Of a DNA stretch of 64,000 bases, positions 23,343 to 34,761 are shown in pieces. The notes under the pieces were generated by a model. That model was not told the origin of the DNA. It saw only the letters and a list, made by a program, of their open reading frames with translations, and ran no database searches. Numbering within the stretch: position 1 is the first letter of the stretch; each line of letters opens with the position of its first letter. The translations under genes and the position numbers were made by a program. Origin of the DNA: Petaurus breviceps papuanus (taxonomy: Eukaryota; Chordata; Mammalia; Diprotodontia; Petauridae); contig JAMXIF010001183.1 in the NCBI GenBank assembly GCA_028583685.1, positions 10,714,821-10,778,820 of the forward strand. Direction: 5' to 3'.

Positions 23343-23472
23343 CAGTAATAGAAGTAGTAGTAGCAGTAGTAGCAGCAGTAGTAGAAGTAGTAGCAGTAGT
23401 ACCAGTAGTAGCAGCAGTAGTAGCAGTAGTAGTAGCAGTAGTAGTAATAGCAGCAGCAGCAACAGCAGCACC
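23176..23472. repeat. (TAG)n trinucleotide array with 10-N gap
   Basis: A long GTA/GCA array with an N run at 23278-23287. It joins an inverted MIR at 23473 and probably grew from that SINE's own AT-rich end. Poly-Ser, Val and Leu frames are artefacts. Confidence 0.95.
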
Positions 23473-23724
23473 TAATATTTACACAGTGCCTACTATAGGT
23501 CAGATACTATACTAAGCACTTTACAAATATTGTCTCTCTTGATCCTCACAACCCCCGTGGGAGATCGGTGTTATTATTATTATTACCCATTTTACAGATG
23601 AGGAAAGTGAGCTAAACAGAGGTTAAATGGCTTTCCCATAATCAGGTGTCTGAGGTCATATGTGAATCCAGGTGTTCTTGACTCCAGGCCCAGGACTCTA
23701 TCCACTGTATCCTGTAGCTGTCCA
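23473..23724 (-). mobile_element. MIR-type SINE, inverted
   Basis: 'atatttacacagtgcctact', 'gatcctcacaacccccgtg', 'cccattttacagatgagg' and 'gactctatccactgtatcc' read as an inverted MIR with L2-type tail. Confidence 0.8.
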
Positions 23725-23795
23725 TTCCTTGAGGGCTGGGACTATCTTAGGCACTTAGCACAGTTCCTGGCATTAATGTCTCTTAAATAATCTGT
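23725..23795 (+). mobile_element. L2 3' terminus
   Basis: 'ccttgagggctgggactatc' and 'agcacagttcctggcatta' are the last part of L2. Confidence 0.55.
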
Positions 23796-24939
23796 GACTC
23801 AGATTATTTACTGATGCTTCTTGGTGACAGAGGCAAGCATTGAGGAAGTAGGGAAAGAATCCCAGAGCTGAAAAGAAAAGCTCCAAGGTATAGGAATTGG
23901 TCTATTTGTAAGACTGCCTTACACTGACTAAGCCCACAACCCCTAGCTTTTCTGAGGGGTGTAGACCCTTTTACTGTTAGGTTCTCCTGCTGATTAATTA
24001 CTTACTTTGCCATTCTCTAATTGAGAACTAGATGGAAAGGAACCAAACCTAATTTTCCCCCTCCCCTCTTTCTTTTGGTAGTAGACTATAGCCACTTTAA
24101 AAAACTATTTGTACCAATTGTATTTTTCAGTGTATGTATGGCAATGCACTGAAATCTCAATGGTCATTTAATTGTCCTAGTTCTGCTTACTTGGATGTGA
24201 GATATAAGATTGGGAACTGAGGGAGGACAAAAACCCCAGAAGAACATTTAAAGTCTTGAGATTTTTTTTAAACCCAAAGTTGTATTTTATCAGTGCAAAG
24301 TGGCTGGGGTTCAAGTTGCATATTTAATTGAGAATACATAAATAACTGAGTCACTTGACCCACAAGATGAAGAGTTACACATTTTTTCTCATCTTCACAA
24401 CCTCCCAAACCTCTCTCCAAAATAGGAATTATGCTCAAGAGATGAAGCAATTTGATCTGTCTTCATGATCTAGGATGCCAAGATCTGAAATGAGATAAAA
24501 AACCTGAGAAAAACTAACAGAGAATTCTTAACCCCTAAGTGTTAATTTAGCACCCTTTCCCCCAACTGCCCATCATACTCCCAACAGAGCTACAAAAGCC
24601 AATCCACACAGTTGCAACAGAACTTTATGCCCCAGCCTCCCTGCCCCATGCCCAGTGCTTCAAGATGCAAATGACAGAAATTTGCTCAAGCTGGCATACT
24701 GTCATGGCATCACTTTGAGCCAGAGAATGAAGGAATAGAGGAATAGGGAGGATATATAGCTTTTCACCATGCTTGAGATAAGAAGCCAGGATTTAACTTG
24801 GGCCAGTTTTGTCCCTCAAGAAGCCACTTAGGGCAGAGGCTAAGAGTGGTGAACAATGAATTGCTCAGACTGGGAGGAGTCTGAGATGCTTTGAGATCTA
24901 GCTTCAAGAGAAGTCACTACCCAAGAGGAGAGAGTCAGA
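23796..24939. other. Unique sequence, possibly L1 5' DNA at its end
   Basis: No recognised repeat to about 24600. The purine-rich text at 24820-24939 may be part of the L1 that follows, but I cannot show it. Confidence 0.35.
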
Positions 24940-25705
24940 AAGTGAGACATAGGGCGGGGGGGGAGAGGATGGTAAAATGATTCAAAATACCAAAGATCTC
25001 ATGGAAAGAAAATTCAATTTAAGGTTTGAGCATATGTAGAAAAACCAGCAAGAAAGATGTTAATAACAAAAGGGAATACAGCATCCAGATCAGGTAAAAG
25101 AATTCAGTAATTCAAAGAGTTCCTTCACAAGAAAAAAGAAAACGAATCAATACCTGATGAGGCAGAGAGGACTCTGTAAACTCCCAAGAAATCATGGAGT
25201 TACAGACTGATGATCTTAAATGGTTGAAAAGAGAAATAAGAATTGTAAAAGCAGAATTTATGATCTATACAACAGAAATAAATGGCAGAATATGGAAGAA
25301 AAAAACCTTTGAATTCACTGTGGCAAATTTTTACCAAAGACAATAAATTATTGGGAATTCAAATAGAAGAAAATGAAGGACAATCTAGAAGTAGCGAGTC
25401 AAAAATCAATAACATAAAAGAAAGTATGATCTGAATATAGGTAAAATATATCTATTTCAAAGACAGAAGACATAGAGAAAACTTAAATATTATAAGGCTT
25501 CCAGAAGAACCTGAACATTTTGCAAACCAAAATGCAATAAATAATAAAAGGAAACTGCCAGAACTTCTGAACCCACAAAAGCAAAGTGCCAGTTGAAGGA
25601 ATGCACAGATCACCTCCAGAGGTAAAGGCATGACAGAGAGAGACAATGTCAAATACCAGCTCGATAAGAAGGTTCAGGTCGAAGAGCATGGGTAAAATAC
25701 AAGCA
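24940..25705 (+). mobile_element. L1 ORF1 fossil
   Basis: A purine-rich stretch leads into a decayed ORF1 (nucleic-acid chaperone). The RRM-like region reads ENLNIIRLPEEPEHF at 25477-25521, corresponding to the conserved 'NIRIxGLPE' block, and continues to a Leu-Pro-Glu-Leu-Leu motif. Stops occur upstream and downstream. No ORF2 follows. Confidence 0.7.
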
Positions 25706-25759
25706 ACTTTGTGGCTTTGTGACTGACAACTTAGCATGCCTAACTTGCTGGTAAGACCA

Positions 25760-25763
<4 letters not shown>

Positions 25764-25792
<29 letters not shown>
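25764..25792. repeat. (TG)n microsatellite
   Basis: A pure TG run of about 14 units. Confidence 0.95.
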
Positions 25793-25796
<4 letters not shown>

Positions 25797-25841
25797 GACT
25801 CATTACCACTGAAAGTTATCATGTAATTTTTTTTCCTTTTT

Positions 25842-25868
25842 TCGTCCCTCCCTCCCTCCCTCCCTCCC
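25842..25868. repeat. (CCCT)n microsatellite
   Basis: Six to seven CCCT units, followed by an imperfect ATGT/CATA tract near 25890-25975. Confidence 0.9.
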
Positions 25869-26034
25869 CAAAGATGGCTACCATAATATAAATAAGAATG
25901 TATGTATGTCTAATAATATAAATATAAACACCCACATACATACGTTGTATGTATGTGCATGTATATATGTATATATAAAATCATTCTTTTCTTTTTTGTA
26001 TTTAAATTTTATTTTAAAATAAATTAATAAAAAA

Positions 26035-26220
26035 TTCATCCTCCTCTCAGAGAGGTGAGGACTATGGATACAGAATATGGCATATACTGTCAAATGTTGT
26101 CATCATGTCATTTGGTTTTGCTAAAATATTTTACTTTGTTCCGAGGAAAGGTCCATTGTGGTGAGGAAGAGAAGGCATTAAAGGGAAATGAGTGGGGCTT
26201 ACAGACAAAAATAAACAACA
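26035..26220 (+). mobile_element. L1 3' tail, second type
   Basis: 'ggactatggatacagaatat', 'catatactgtcaaatgttg' and 'tttggttttgctaaaatatt' match an L1-type tail different from the one at 20790. A decayed body may begin at about 25800. Confidence 0.5.
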
Positions 26221-26339
26221 AAACTTAAAAGTGAAATGTAAAACCAAGCTAAGGATTTCATCCAATATTTTACAAAGAATTCATCATAATGATAGTTCTG
26301 ACTCTATTGAAGCACAGTCCAATAATTTGGCATTCTGCT

Positions 26340-26830
26340 ACATTGTAGGAAAGACACTGACAAAATGTACAGTATCCAAAGAAGGACAACCAGTATGACA
26401 AAGACATCATTCCATGTGAGCATCAATTAAAGGAACCTGGCTTGCTTAGCCTGGTGGAGAAAATATATATCAACAAAATTAATTAAAATATGTTAAGGGG
26501 ACATTATGGTTGTTTCCAAGTATTTGAGTAGCTATCCTACAGAAGAGAGATTAGACATTTTCACTAAGCCTCAGAAAGAAGAATGGTTAGACATCGCAGA
26601 GGCAAATGCAAGTTTGATGATAGTATTTCTTTCCCAACAACTAGAGTTATCCAAAAGTAGGATGGGGTCTCTCATTGGAAGCCTTCTAGCCAAGGCAGGA
26701 TGCCCCCTTTTGCCAGATATATTGTTGAGAGAATTCCTGTTCAAACTAGAATGGCTTGGGAAGATTCTGGAATTCCTTCTAATCCTGATATTCTCTGATT
26801 CCAAACACTTGGGAACTCATCTTTATGGTA
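26340..26830 (+). mobile_element. L3/CR1-like LINE 3' end
   Basis: 'aaggaacctggcttgcttag', 'ggttgtttccaagtatttga', 'ctagagttatccaaaagtag' and 'attctctgattcc' follow the CR1-clade 3' order. The 113-residue open frame at 26506-26847 is a chance frame across this noncoding tail. Confidence 0.75.
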
Positions 26831-26849
26831 AGTATAGGAGCAGCTAAGT

Positions 26850-27115
26850 ATAGGTGTATAGGTGCAGTGGATAGAGTGCCCGGTCTGGAGTCAGGAAGAC
26901 TCATCTTCCTGAGTTCAAGTCTGGCCTCAGACACTTATTAGCTGTGTGACCCTGAGCAAGTCACTTAACCCTGTTTGCCTTAGTTTCTTCATCTGTAAAA
27001 AGAACAGAAGAAGGAAATGGCAAACTGATCCAAAATATTTGCCAAGAAAACCCCAAATGGGGTCACAATGAGTAAGATATGACTGAAATGACTGAACAAA
27101 ACAAACAAAAACATC
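26850..27115 (+). mobile_element. Mar1-like CORE-SINE with RTE-type tail
   Basis: 'ggtgcagtggatagagtgcc', 'gtgaccctgagcaagtcac', 'gaagaaggaaatggcaaac' and 'ggggtcacaatgagtaag' are in order. Moderately diverged. Confidence 0.88.
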
Positions 27116-27117
27116 GG

Positions 27118-27370
27118 GAATGAGGCAAGTGGTGGCGCAGTGTTCTGGATCTAGAATCAGAAAGCCCTGAGCTCAAACCCAACCTCAGACACCTACTTGC
27201 TCTGTGACATTGGGCAAGTCACTTAAAATCTGTGCCTCAGGTTCCTCAGCTGTAAAATGGGGGTAATAATAACACCTATCTCCCAGGGTGGTTGTGAGGA
27301 TCAAATGAAGTGATATTTGTAAAATATTTTTCAAATCTTAAAGCACTATATAAATGCTAGTTATTTTTAG
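27118..27370 (+). mobile_element. MIR/THER-type CORE-SINE
   Basis: 'gtggtggcgcagtgttctg' is the head. CORE and the L2-type tail 'ggtggttgtgaggatcaaat' and 'gcactatataaatgctag' complete it. It follows the previous SINE tail to head. Confidence 0.8.
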
Positions 27371-27764
27371 GTAAAACTGGCTTATATACAAATACTCAAA
27401 TGAATCTCTGATCTCACCAATTTGGGAGTTCCCTCCAGTGACACAGATTGCAACCCATCTATGACTGTCTATCCTGTGTGACTCTTGTCCATGTGCTCCC
27501 CAATGCAATATAACCTGCTCTTCTCCTTTGCAAACCTGAGGCTACCTCATTGTTCTTCAGTATTGTCTGTCCTACATACTGGAGTAGAAGCAAATCTTCA
27601 CCCCAGCCCCATGCAATTTAGATTAATTTTTCCTTTAAAAGTACTAAGACCAAGTACTGAAGTACCTTGAGACTAGGTTGGTTCGGGAGTCTAAAGGCTC
27701 ATGTTGTTAGCATTACTTGCTGGTTGCCTGTGTATTAAAGAAGTCACAAGGATCTCTAAGTACC
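27371..27764. other. Unassigned sequence
   Basis: Not recognised with confidence. The pyrimidine-rich text at 27415-27640 has the feel of an old LINE untranslated region, but I cannot name it. Confidence 0.3.
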
Positions 27765-27885
27765 CTCTCAGATACTAAGTTGGTGGAACTCCTTGAGGGT
27801 TAGAACTGCCTTTTGTGTATATTTAATACAGTGCTTGGCATGTAGTAGGCATTCAATAAATGTTTTATTGATTGAGTGAGCTGAT
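27765..27885 (+). mobile_element. L2 3' terminus
   Basis: 'aactccttgagggttagaac', 'cagtgcttggcatgtagtag' and 'gcattcaataaatg' are diagnostic. Confidence 0.8.
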
Positions 27886-28059
27886 AATGTTTATAATCAA
27901 CCATCATCTTTCATAAGATTTTCCAGATGAGCTTATATTCTAACTTCATATTGCCTTTTGGAAAATAAGTCAAATATTTTCTAAGGCACCTTCAGGCTCT
28001 TTTGTTCTCCCACCAATTATTTTATATTTATACATTTATAACTGGATGAAACCTTTTAA

Positions 28060-29250
28060 AGTTAATTGGTGTCTTTTCTGTTGTCTATTTTTTGTTTTTT
28101 ATTTTCAATAGTTTATTTATGGAGTCCACAGTCAAATCTTAATTAGACAGCATTTTCTTCTTTCTTTTTTTGTTATATATTCTAATCTCGTCTCTGATGA
28201 ATTGATGGTGCAATTGGGAAGAGAATGATGATTCAAAGATACTTCCCACGTCCATAACAAATCTATTCCTGTCTGTTAAAATGTAGTCAATTTCATTCCT
28301 CATGATTGTTTTGGAGCTTAACCATCCCCGATGCCTACCAATTCATTTTTGTTGAACCAAGATCTCATGGTATAAAAGCAGGAGCCTTATGTAAAGTCTA
28401 AAATTCTTTGGCCTCTAATTTCTTTCTCCTGAACCATATTTTTCTGTATATTTCTCCCCATCCTCAATTTTTGTCACCATTACATTAAAATCACCATGAA
28501 ACAGAATGGATTTTGATTTGATTTGGAGCGTCTCATCAAGTAATTCATAGAATTTCACTGCCACTTCTTCCTCAGCAATTAATCTTGCTACATAAACTAC
28601 AGTTATTTCAATGGTGGTCCTTTTGCAAATAGTTAGTTATCATTAGTACTACAATACATAATGACCAAATGCTCCATGAAATATTATTTCTTGCGACTTT
28701 TCAGCATGTGATAAAAAAAACCTGCCAATTCCTTTCTTTGATAACCATTCTTTAATTCAGCTGTAAATTGGCTTCTTCCTGTTTTGTTTAGAGAAGAATG
28801 TCAAAACAGATGTGATTCATCTCCTCCAGAAATATGTCTATTCTTTGGTCATTGGTCTACTCATTGGTCATTTCATTTAGAGTACCAAGATCAGATGACG
28901 GGTTATTGATGGTCTAAAAACCGTGTAATTCTAATCCTCTGTCCTCTTTCTCACCATTATAATTTCCACTACAAAAACCAAGGGGTGGCTAAACAGTATT
29001 GAAAGATGCCTACATAGTTTTTTCCTGTTTCATGGGTAGCCGTGGCCAGTCTACTAAGGATGCACCTCTCTGCTATTAGCTGTACTAGTCCTTGAGAAAA
29101 TAAACTTGGTCTGTTCCTAGGTCTATCTTTTCCAGCAAGATATAATCTGCCAGTTTATACTCAAGTGGCATCTCTCTCCAGGGACCTTGTCACCACAATG
29201 AGGCATCAAAGTAGGACTTTGGTGGAAGGGAGAAAGTGGCTTGGTCAGAA
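28060..29250 (-). mobile_element. RTE-clade LINE, endonuclease region
   Basis: On the minus strand, 28265-28303 reads MRNEIDYILTDRN, the hallmark late motif of RTE apurinic endonucleases, followed by a region equivalent to 'SDHRL' with the key residues changed. Upstream, 'cctactttgatgcctcattg' and 'ggtccctggagagagatgcc' match the start of the frame. Stops and shifts are present. The reverse transcriptase part is absent or unrecognisable beyond 28060. Confidence 0.75.
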
Positions 29251-29599
29251 AAAAAAAGGCACTTAAATTTTTCAAATGACCTGGTCTTTTTCATCTTTCC
29301 AGATCATTATCAGGTCATTTTTAAGTAATGAAAATAGAAATAAACTTATGGATTAGACATTTTTAAGTTGCAATGTATAAAAATATAATTTCTGAATATA
29401 AAGAAATTGATTTTAAATTATAGACTTACAATAAAAACAATGCTAGAATTAAAAGCAAAGTGTACAGACAAATGATTGCTGAGAATTAAGATTAAGTAAC
29501 ATTATATCATAAGCAATATGGAAAATATATGGGTTTAGATAAAAACAACAATAAATTAGAGACAAAAGATTAGATTTTTAGAGCATTATTCAAATTTAT
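29251..29599. other. Unique AT-rich sequence
   Basis: No recognised element. A-rich throughout. Confidence 0.4.
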
Positions 29600-29850
29600 G
29601 AAAGGCAGCATGGTATAGTGGATAGAAAGCGGGCCCTGGAGTTGGGAACACCTGGGTCCAAATCTCATTTCTTACATATACTATGTGACCCAGACAACTC
29701 AATTTCTTATTGATCTGGACAATATAAGACTGTAAGTTGCTAAAAAAAAAAAAAAGATGCCAACCTACATAGGTAGAAGGAATTTCTCACCCAAGAGTTC
29801 CCTGTCTTATTGAAATCAAGGTGCAGTCCCTATCTTTATTGTACTAGAAT
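29600..29850 (+). mobile_element. CORE-SINE with 'gaaatcaaggtg' tail
   Basis: Full layout: 'gcatggtatagtggatagaa', 'cctggagttgggaacacctg', 'aagactgtaagttgct', 'ggtagaaggaatttctcacc' and 'gagttccctgtcttattg'. It is the best-preserved member of this tail family in the window. Confidence 0.7.
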
Positions 29851-29885
29851 ACTTAGATCTTAAAAAAAGAGAAAAATTACACTGT

Positions 29886-29972
29886 AATGTAGTATACAAT
29901 GCAGTATTATATAATACAATGTAGTATACAATGCAGTATTATATAATACAATGTAGTATACAAAATAGACAA
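29886..29972. repeat. 32-bp tandem repeat, about 2.7 copies
   Basis: The unit starting 'aatgtagtatacaatgc' begins at 29886, 29918 and 29950, a strict 32-base period with nearly identical copies, so it is a recent duplication. Confidence 0.9.
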
Positions 29973-30329
29973 TTATGCTAGAAATAGATGGAATAGATAT
30001 AAAGAATAGATGATTAAAGAAGGTTAAAGATAAATTTTAATTGCCAAATCACTGGAAGAAAGAATAATGAGTATCACAGGAAAATGTGAGATGATAAAAC
30101 TCACATTGGGAATTTTGAAACTGATCTACTTGGATAAATCTGGAAATGGTGATGGTAGCAATGATAGTAATAGTGGTGATAATGTGAGAGTGAGTGGAAG
30201 GTAAATGATGTTGTTGTTGATGATGAAAATACTAATTGAGGGAGAGGAGTTTAAGGAGACCTTCACATATTTGACCAGTGAGAAATATTAAAGGTTCTTT
30301 CATAAAAGTCCTACTTCAATATCTCATCT
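29973..30329. other. Unique sequence
   Basis: No recognised element. GAT- and GGT-rich patches occur near 30150-30230. Confidence 0.4.
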
Positions 30330-30450
30330 TGCCATGGTGAGGATCATTGGGTTCCCAAATACTTGAAGACAACTATCACATGTCCATAAAGCTTTTTTTC
30401 TTCTCCAGGATAAATTCCTCTAGCTGGCAGAGCTGTTTTCTTCATTCCTC
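30330..30450 (-). mobile_element. L3/CR1-like fragment, inverted
   Basis: 'caaatacttgaagacaacta' and 'cttctccaggataaattcct' parallel the inverted CR1-type 3' region. Confidence 0.5.
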
Positions 30451-30599
30451 CAAAGTCAATAATAAACATTACATCATCTCATCATTGCACAAGATACACT
30501 GACATCTTGCTGTGTAGTGCTCACAGTAAGAAGGAATAATGATGAGAATACTTGCAGCATATGTACTAAGGTTTCAGAGATTTAAGAAGTAGAAAAATG

Positions 30600-30773
30600 G
30601 GGCAGCTAGATGGCATAGTGAATAGAGCACTGGCCCTAGAGTTAGGAGAACCTGAGTTCAAATCCTGCCTCAGACACTTAATACTTACGAGCCATGTGAC
30701 CTTGGGCAAGTCATTTAACCCCAATTGCCCTACCCCCAGGCCAAGAAAAAAAAAGCAAAATAAAATAAAAAAA
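30600..30773 (+). mobile_element. WSINE1-like SINE with 16-bp target-site duplication
   Basis: 'ggcagctagatggcatagtg', 'gaacctgagttcaaatcctg' and 'aagtcatttaaccccaattg' end in an A-rich tail. The flank aagaagtagaaaaatg is identical at 30584-30599 and 30774-30789. Confidence 0.95.
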
Positions 30774-31244
30774 AAGAAGTAGAAAAATGCTGATGGATTG
30801 TCCATACTAAGACAGCACATATCTCAGCACCCAGCTAATTCAATGTAAGATGGCCACAATGAGAACAGTAAAAAAAATAAAATACTGGAAAATAGGGTTC
30901 GGGATTTAAAAAAAATTTTGGTTGGGATTTATTGATTTCAGTACAGAGTTTTACTGACAACTTCTGACTTCACAGTATAAATATCTTCTTTAAGTAAAAA
31001 GAGAGAAATTGTTTGGCATTTTAAAAAGTTGACTATATCCTAACATATAAGAACTGGGTGCAAATATGTTTGAATATATTTATGGTGATTTATATAAATA
31101 TGTGTATTTACATGTGTACGACTATAGACTTATGTCTCTCTCTTGCTCTGTAAAATATATATATATATACATATATTATATAAGAATTATAGCTAAAAAG
31201 TATATTGGAAATTATCTTTCCTCACTTTATAGATGGAGGAGATT

Positions 31245-31365
31245 ATAGAAAAAAGTATCTAGGTGGTACAGCGGATAGAGTGTAGGACTTGCAGTTAGAA
31301 AGACCTGAGTTTGAATCTTGCCTACACTTACTAGCTGTGTAACCCTAAGGCTAGAATAGTTAAGT
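31245..31365 (+). mobile_element. CORE-SINE, 3'-truncated
   Basis: 'tctaggtggtacagcggata' and 'cttactagctgtgtaaccct' are recognisable. The tail is replaced by LINE sequence at 31366. Confidence 0.6.
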
Positions 31366-31710
31366 GACCATGGAGGTCAGAAGAAGCAATGCAAGGACAC
31401 TCTTCTCAAGGTCTCTCTGAAGATTTTTGGAATCAATTATGAGCCTTGAGAGACACTAGCACAAAACCACCCAGCATGGTATGCCTGCATCAAAGAAGGA
31501 GCTCTCTTCGATGAGGAAAGCAGAACTGCAGTAGCAAGAAATGTGAGATGCACAAATTTTCTTCACTCCAAATGTTCACTGGATTTTTTGTACCTGACCT
31601 ACAGTAGAGCCTTCAGAGCTCCTACTGGTCTGATCAGTCATAGTCAGACACTAACATAGTGATGTCATTTTTGTCTTCTTTGGGAACAAAGGACAACAAC
31701 CCATCAACCA
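31366..31710 (+). mobile_element. Non-LTR retrotransposon C-terminal coding end and tail
   Basis: The text translates in one main frame to a LINE C-terminus with a run ending RAFRAPTGLISHSQT, a remnant of a Cys/His-finger motif whose first cysteines are changed. It ends with 'gggaacaaaggacaacaacc'. A second copy lies inverted at 58081-58325. I cannot assign the family beyond RTE/CR1-like. Confidence 0.6.
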
Positions 31711-32999
31711 AGTATTATTAATATTAAGCACTTAATAGATGTCAGAAACCGTGGTAAGTACTGAGAGCCTACTATGCACAAGACTTTTCATAAGATGTAA
31801 TACATTTGTGTTTATTGGTTTTCATCACTGAGTATTCAACCAGAAAATTGGGATGAGGAGAGAATAAATCAGTCATCCTATCACAAGGCTATGGATTACT
31901 AGATGTGATCTTGGGCCTCACTTGATGGATGATATTTCTGGGGCTAGTAGAGAATTCCAATGACTATTTTACAGATAAGAAAATGTAGTCCTAAATTTTT
32001 TTTAAACTTTCACAAGAATACAAAATTAGCTAGTGAAATATTACCAGACTTTTCTAAAAAATATAGCATGAAGATCAAGAGATCCAAAATTGTTAAGCTG
32101 GCATTATTTAATATTGTTATTATACAAAAGCATTTAAAGGAATGCAAGCCAAGTGTCTCTAGGATGCCTCTTGTCTTTATCTTAACATTTTTTTGAGGAA
32201 AAAACCTCAAGGTATAGAATTTGACCAATTTTCTATTGGTCAGCAAACGTTTTTTTTAAATGATCATCAGTTTATTTTAAAATCTAATATTAAAAACAAA
32301 ATATTCAACAGACTTTCATAAAACAATAACTATTTTTGCTTTGATGATACTCAATTGAAGGTTAAGGCCATTGCTAAATTCAAATAATAGAACTCTGGAA
32401 AAAGTCATTCTTTAAACTGAAATCATCTTTCATTAATGATATCTCTATGGCCAATTATGTCCATAATCAAATGAAATTAGGCCCATCTGCAATTTTTCCT
32501 ATCATTCAGCAGGACATTTACCTGAATTTCCAGAACATTTAAAGACCAAACTGGAGCAATCAATGACATCAACCCTGGTCTCCCCTCCTCCTTCCATGGG
32601 ACCCCATAGTAATTATTTTAAATGAACACAAAGAAATTCAGTTGACATATGGAAGTAAAACATCTATGGAAATAAAATTGATCTCTAAATTTAAGGGGTA
32701 GGGAAGTCACAGTGATACATGGAACACATAACAGTTTTAATTTATCTGCATCCCTCTAAGCCCAACCACGTAAATGAAAATGTGAAACAAATCTAGGGAG
32801 AATGCACTGGGGAGGTCACTTCCTCTGTGATTTCTCACAACTAAAATTCCAACCTTAAACTTGAATCAAGATCATACTTTTGTTCTCTGTTGAAATACAA
32901 TCAAATCTTTCTTTAGGAAGATCCTTGATTGCAATTTCAGTTTTCCAACGTGTTTGTAATCTCATGTTTCATTCTAAAAATGAAGAAAATGCTTCAAAA
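31711..32999. other. Unique AT-rich sequence
   Basis: About 1.3 kb without clear repeats. A short inverted L2-like patch may lie at 31725-31790. Confidence 0.4.
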
Positions 33000-33620
33000 A
33001 TGTATACGCTTTTGGAAATAGTGCCCAGGCTTTAACTACCCTGAGGAAGGATTCTCCACCTTGTAAAGAAAGCAGTCAGTTTCTCTCAATGTACCTGAGA
33101 CATCTAATTAAAAAAAAAAAGAAAAAAGGAAGTGGTCAAAGTCATGCTTTTTTGTAAACTTCAAAGGTTATCTCTCCCCTTCCTCCTCTTTACATTTTAC
33201 TGTCTGGTGTGCTGGCTTGTCTGCAGCTGTTAGCTCAGACTGTGTTTCATGGCGTCAAACCTGCCTCCTCACGGTCCATAAAGTTACAGCAGGGAATCAT
33301 GATATGCAGGTGTGGAAAGAGAAGAGCAGGATGAGCCATTAATGATTTTTCTGGCCCCGCCTGCTGAGCTGCTGAAGAAAGGGCTTGGCTTGGGGAAGCC
33401 TTGCTTTCTCCTTGTTTGCAAAGGTGCTTTGGGCCATCGAACTTTTTTTGGCTGCAAAGGTGTTGGGTCTTAACTGGATGGGGGCTGGGGAAGGAGAGGA
33501 GGGACTGTTTACCAAAATGATTTACCACTATTAAAACATACTTTGAGGCTTTAACGAGAGGGAAAGTTTTCATCACACCACTTTGAAAACTTTTATTTTC
33601 CATTTAGGTTCTCATTAGAA
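33000..33620. other. Unique block with regulatory or transcribed look
   Basis: Higher GC than its surroundings, several CpGs ('catggcgtcaaacctg', 'ggccatcgaac') and a homeobox-type core 'gccattaatgatt'. The minus strand has a 118-residue open frame (33247-33603) and a strong acceptor-like tract ending at 33485, but no good donor. Whether it is an enhancer, an exon or neither is open. Confidence 0.3.
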
Positions 33621-34689
33621 ATCCTCTGTGGAGCCCAAAGGCCATCAAAGATAAGACTATTTAGGAGATGAGAAAAGGTAAAACCACCTCCTGTTATTCT
33701 CTTCCTGAAGGAATTCTCTTTCCTTTACTCTTTTCTTACTTCTTCTCCCCCCTCCCTTTTTTGGTCAGGTAAGGAATTCATTTTATTCATAAAATACAAT
33801 GAACACAATTTTTGTGGAGACATAATGCTATTTAACAACCTCTCTAACTAAAAGTTCAAAGAAAATTATTTACCCCTATTTGTATAGAAAAACTAGTATT
33901 CGTTTCCTAACCTCCAAAATGTGATAGTTGAACTAGAAGATATCTAAAAACCTTCCAGCTCCAACCTTCTTTAAGGCAATCATTAGTCCTAGATTCACAC
34001 AGTTGGTATATTCCCATAATTTTTGATCAGTGAATGCTTATGTAAGCAATTGACTTTTTAAAAAAATGGTATGTGTTCATTTCTATTCATTTTGATGAAT
34101 CCATATTGTCCTTAAATACAATGACTCTTCTATTTTAAAATGTTAAGTATACACATGTTGAGGTAAAATTTTTCTTCTCAAATTTTGAATTGCAATGTCA
34201 TCTTTCTTAGCTAATATCATGACTAAAACACTTAATATCATGAATATGCATACTGCTTTCAAGGCCCAAGAAAATCAGCTTATTCTACACTCGAAATGAA
34301 TGAATAGGAGATGTTTTTCAATTAAATGCTATTAAAATCCTATTGATTTTTCCTTTTATGAAATAATAGTTATTGAACTAAAAGGTAAGACTCTAAACAT
34401 GCAATCTAAATTCTGCAAAGAGTTGTTTATGATATTCCTAATTATTTTGGGTTCAAAAGCATGAAACATAGAAGGCAATGGAAATCATATTACCTCCATT
34501 AGAACTACTTTTCAGTGATTCACCCTATCCCATTATTTTGATTCTGACATATTGGGAAATTTAAATATACAAAGTTTTTCCATTAAACAGGTGGGAAAAG
34601 TAGCTATTCTTCATAAAGGGGGTTAAGGAGGTAAAGGATAATGAATATTTCAATACCAGATATCAAATGAAATAGCTTAGAAACATTTA
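33621..34689. other. Unique AT-rich sequence
   Basis: Nothing recognised. Confidence 0.4.
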
Positions 34690-34750
34690 TTTAGTACTTA
34701 CCCTGGGCTGAGTCCTGAGGTCCTAGGCACCAGTGAGGAGAGGAGAATAG
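34690..34750 (-). mobile_element. Short inverted L2 tip
   Basis: 'tttagtacttaccctgggct' and 'gagtcctgaggtcctaggca' parallel the inverted L2 3' end. Confidence 0.4.
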
Positions 34751-34761
34751 GGAAGATAGAA

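Noticed and set aside
23100-23515. Poly-Leu, poly-Ser and poly-Val frames
   Set aside because: They read through the TAG triplet array on both strands and have no non-repeat domain.
26506-26847. 113-residue plus-strand open frame
   Set aside because: It lies wholly in the 3' tail of an L3/CR1-like LINE and is out of any element coding frame.
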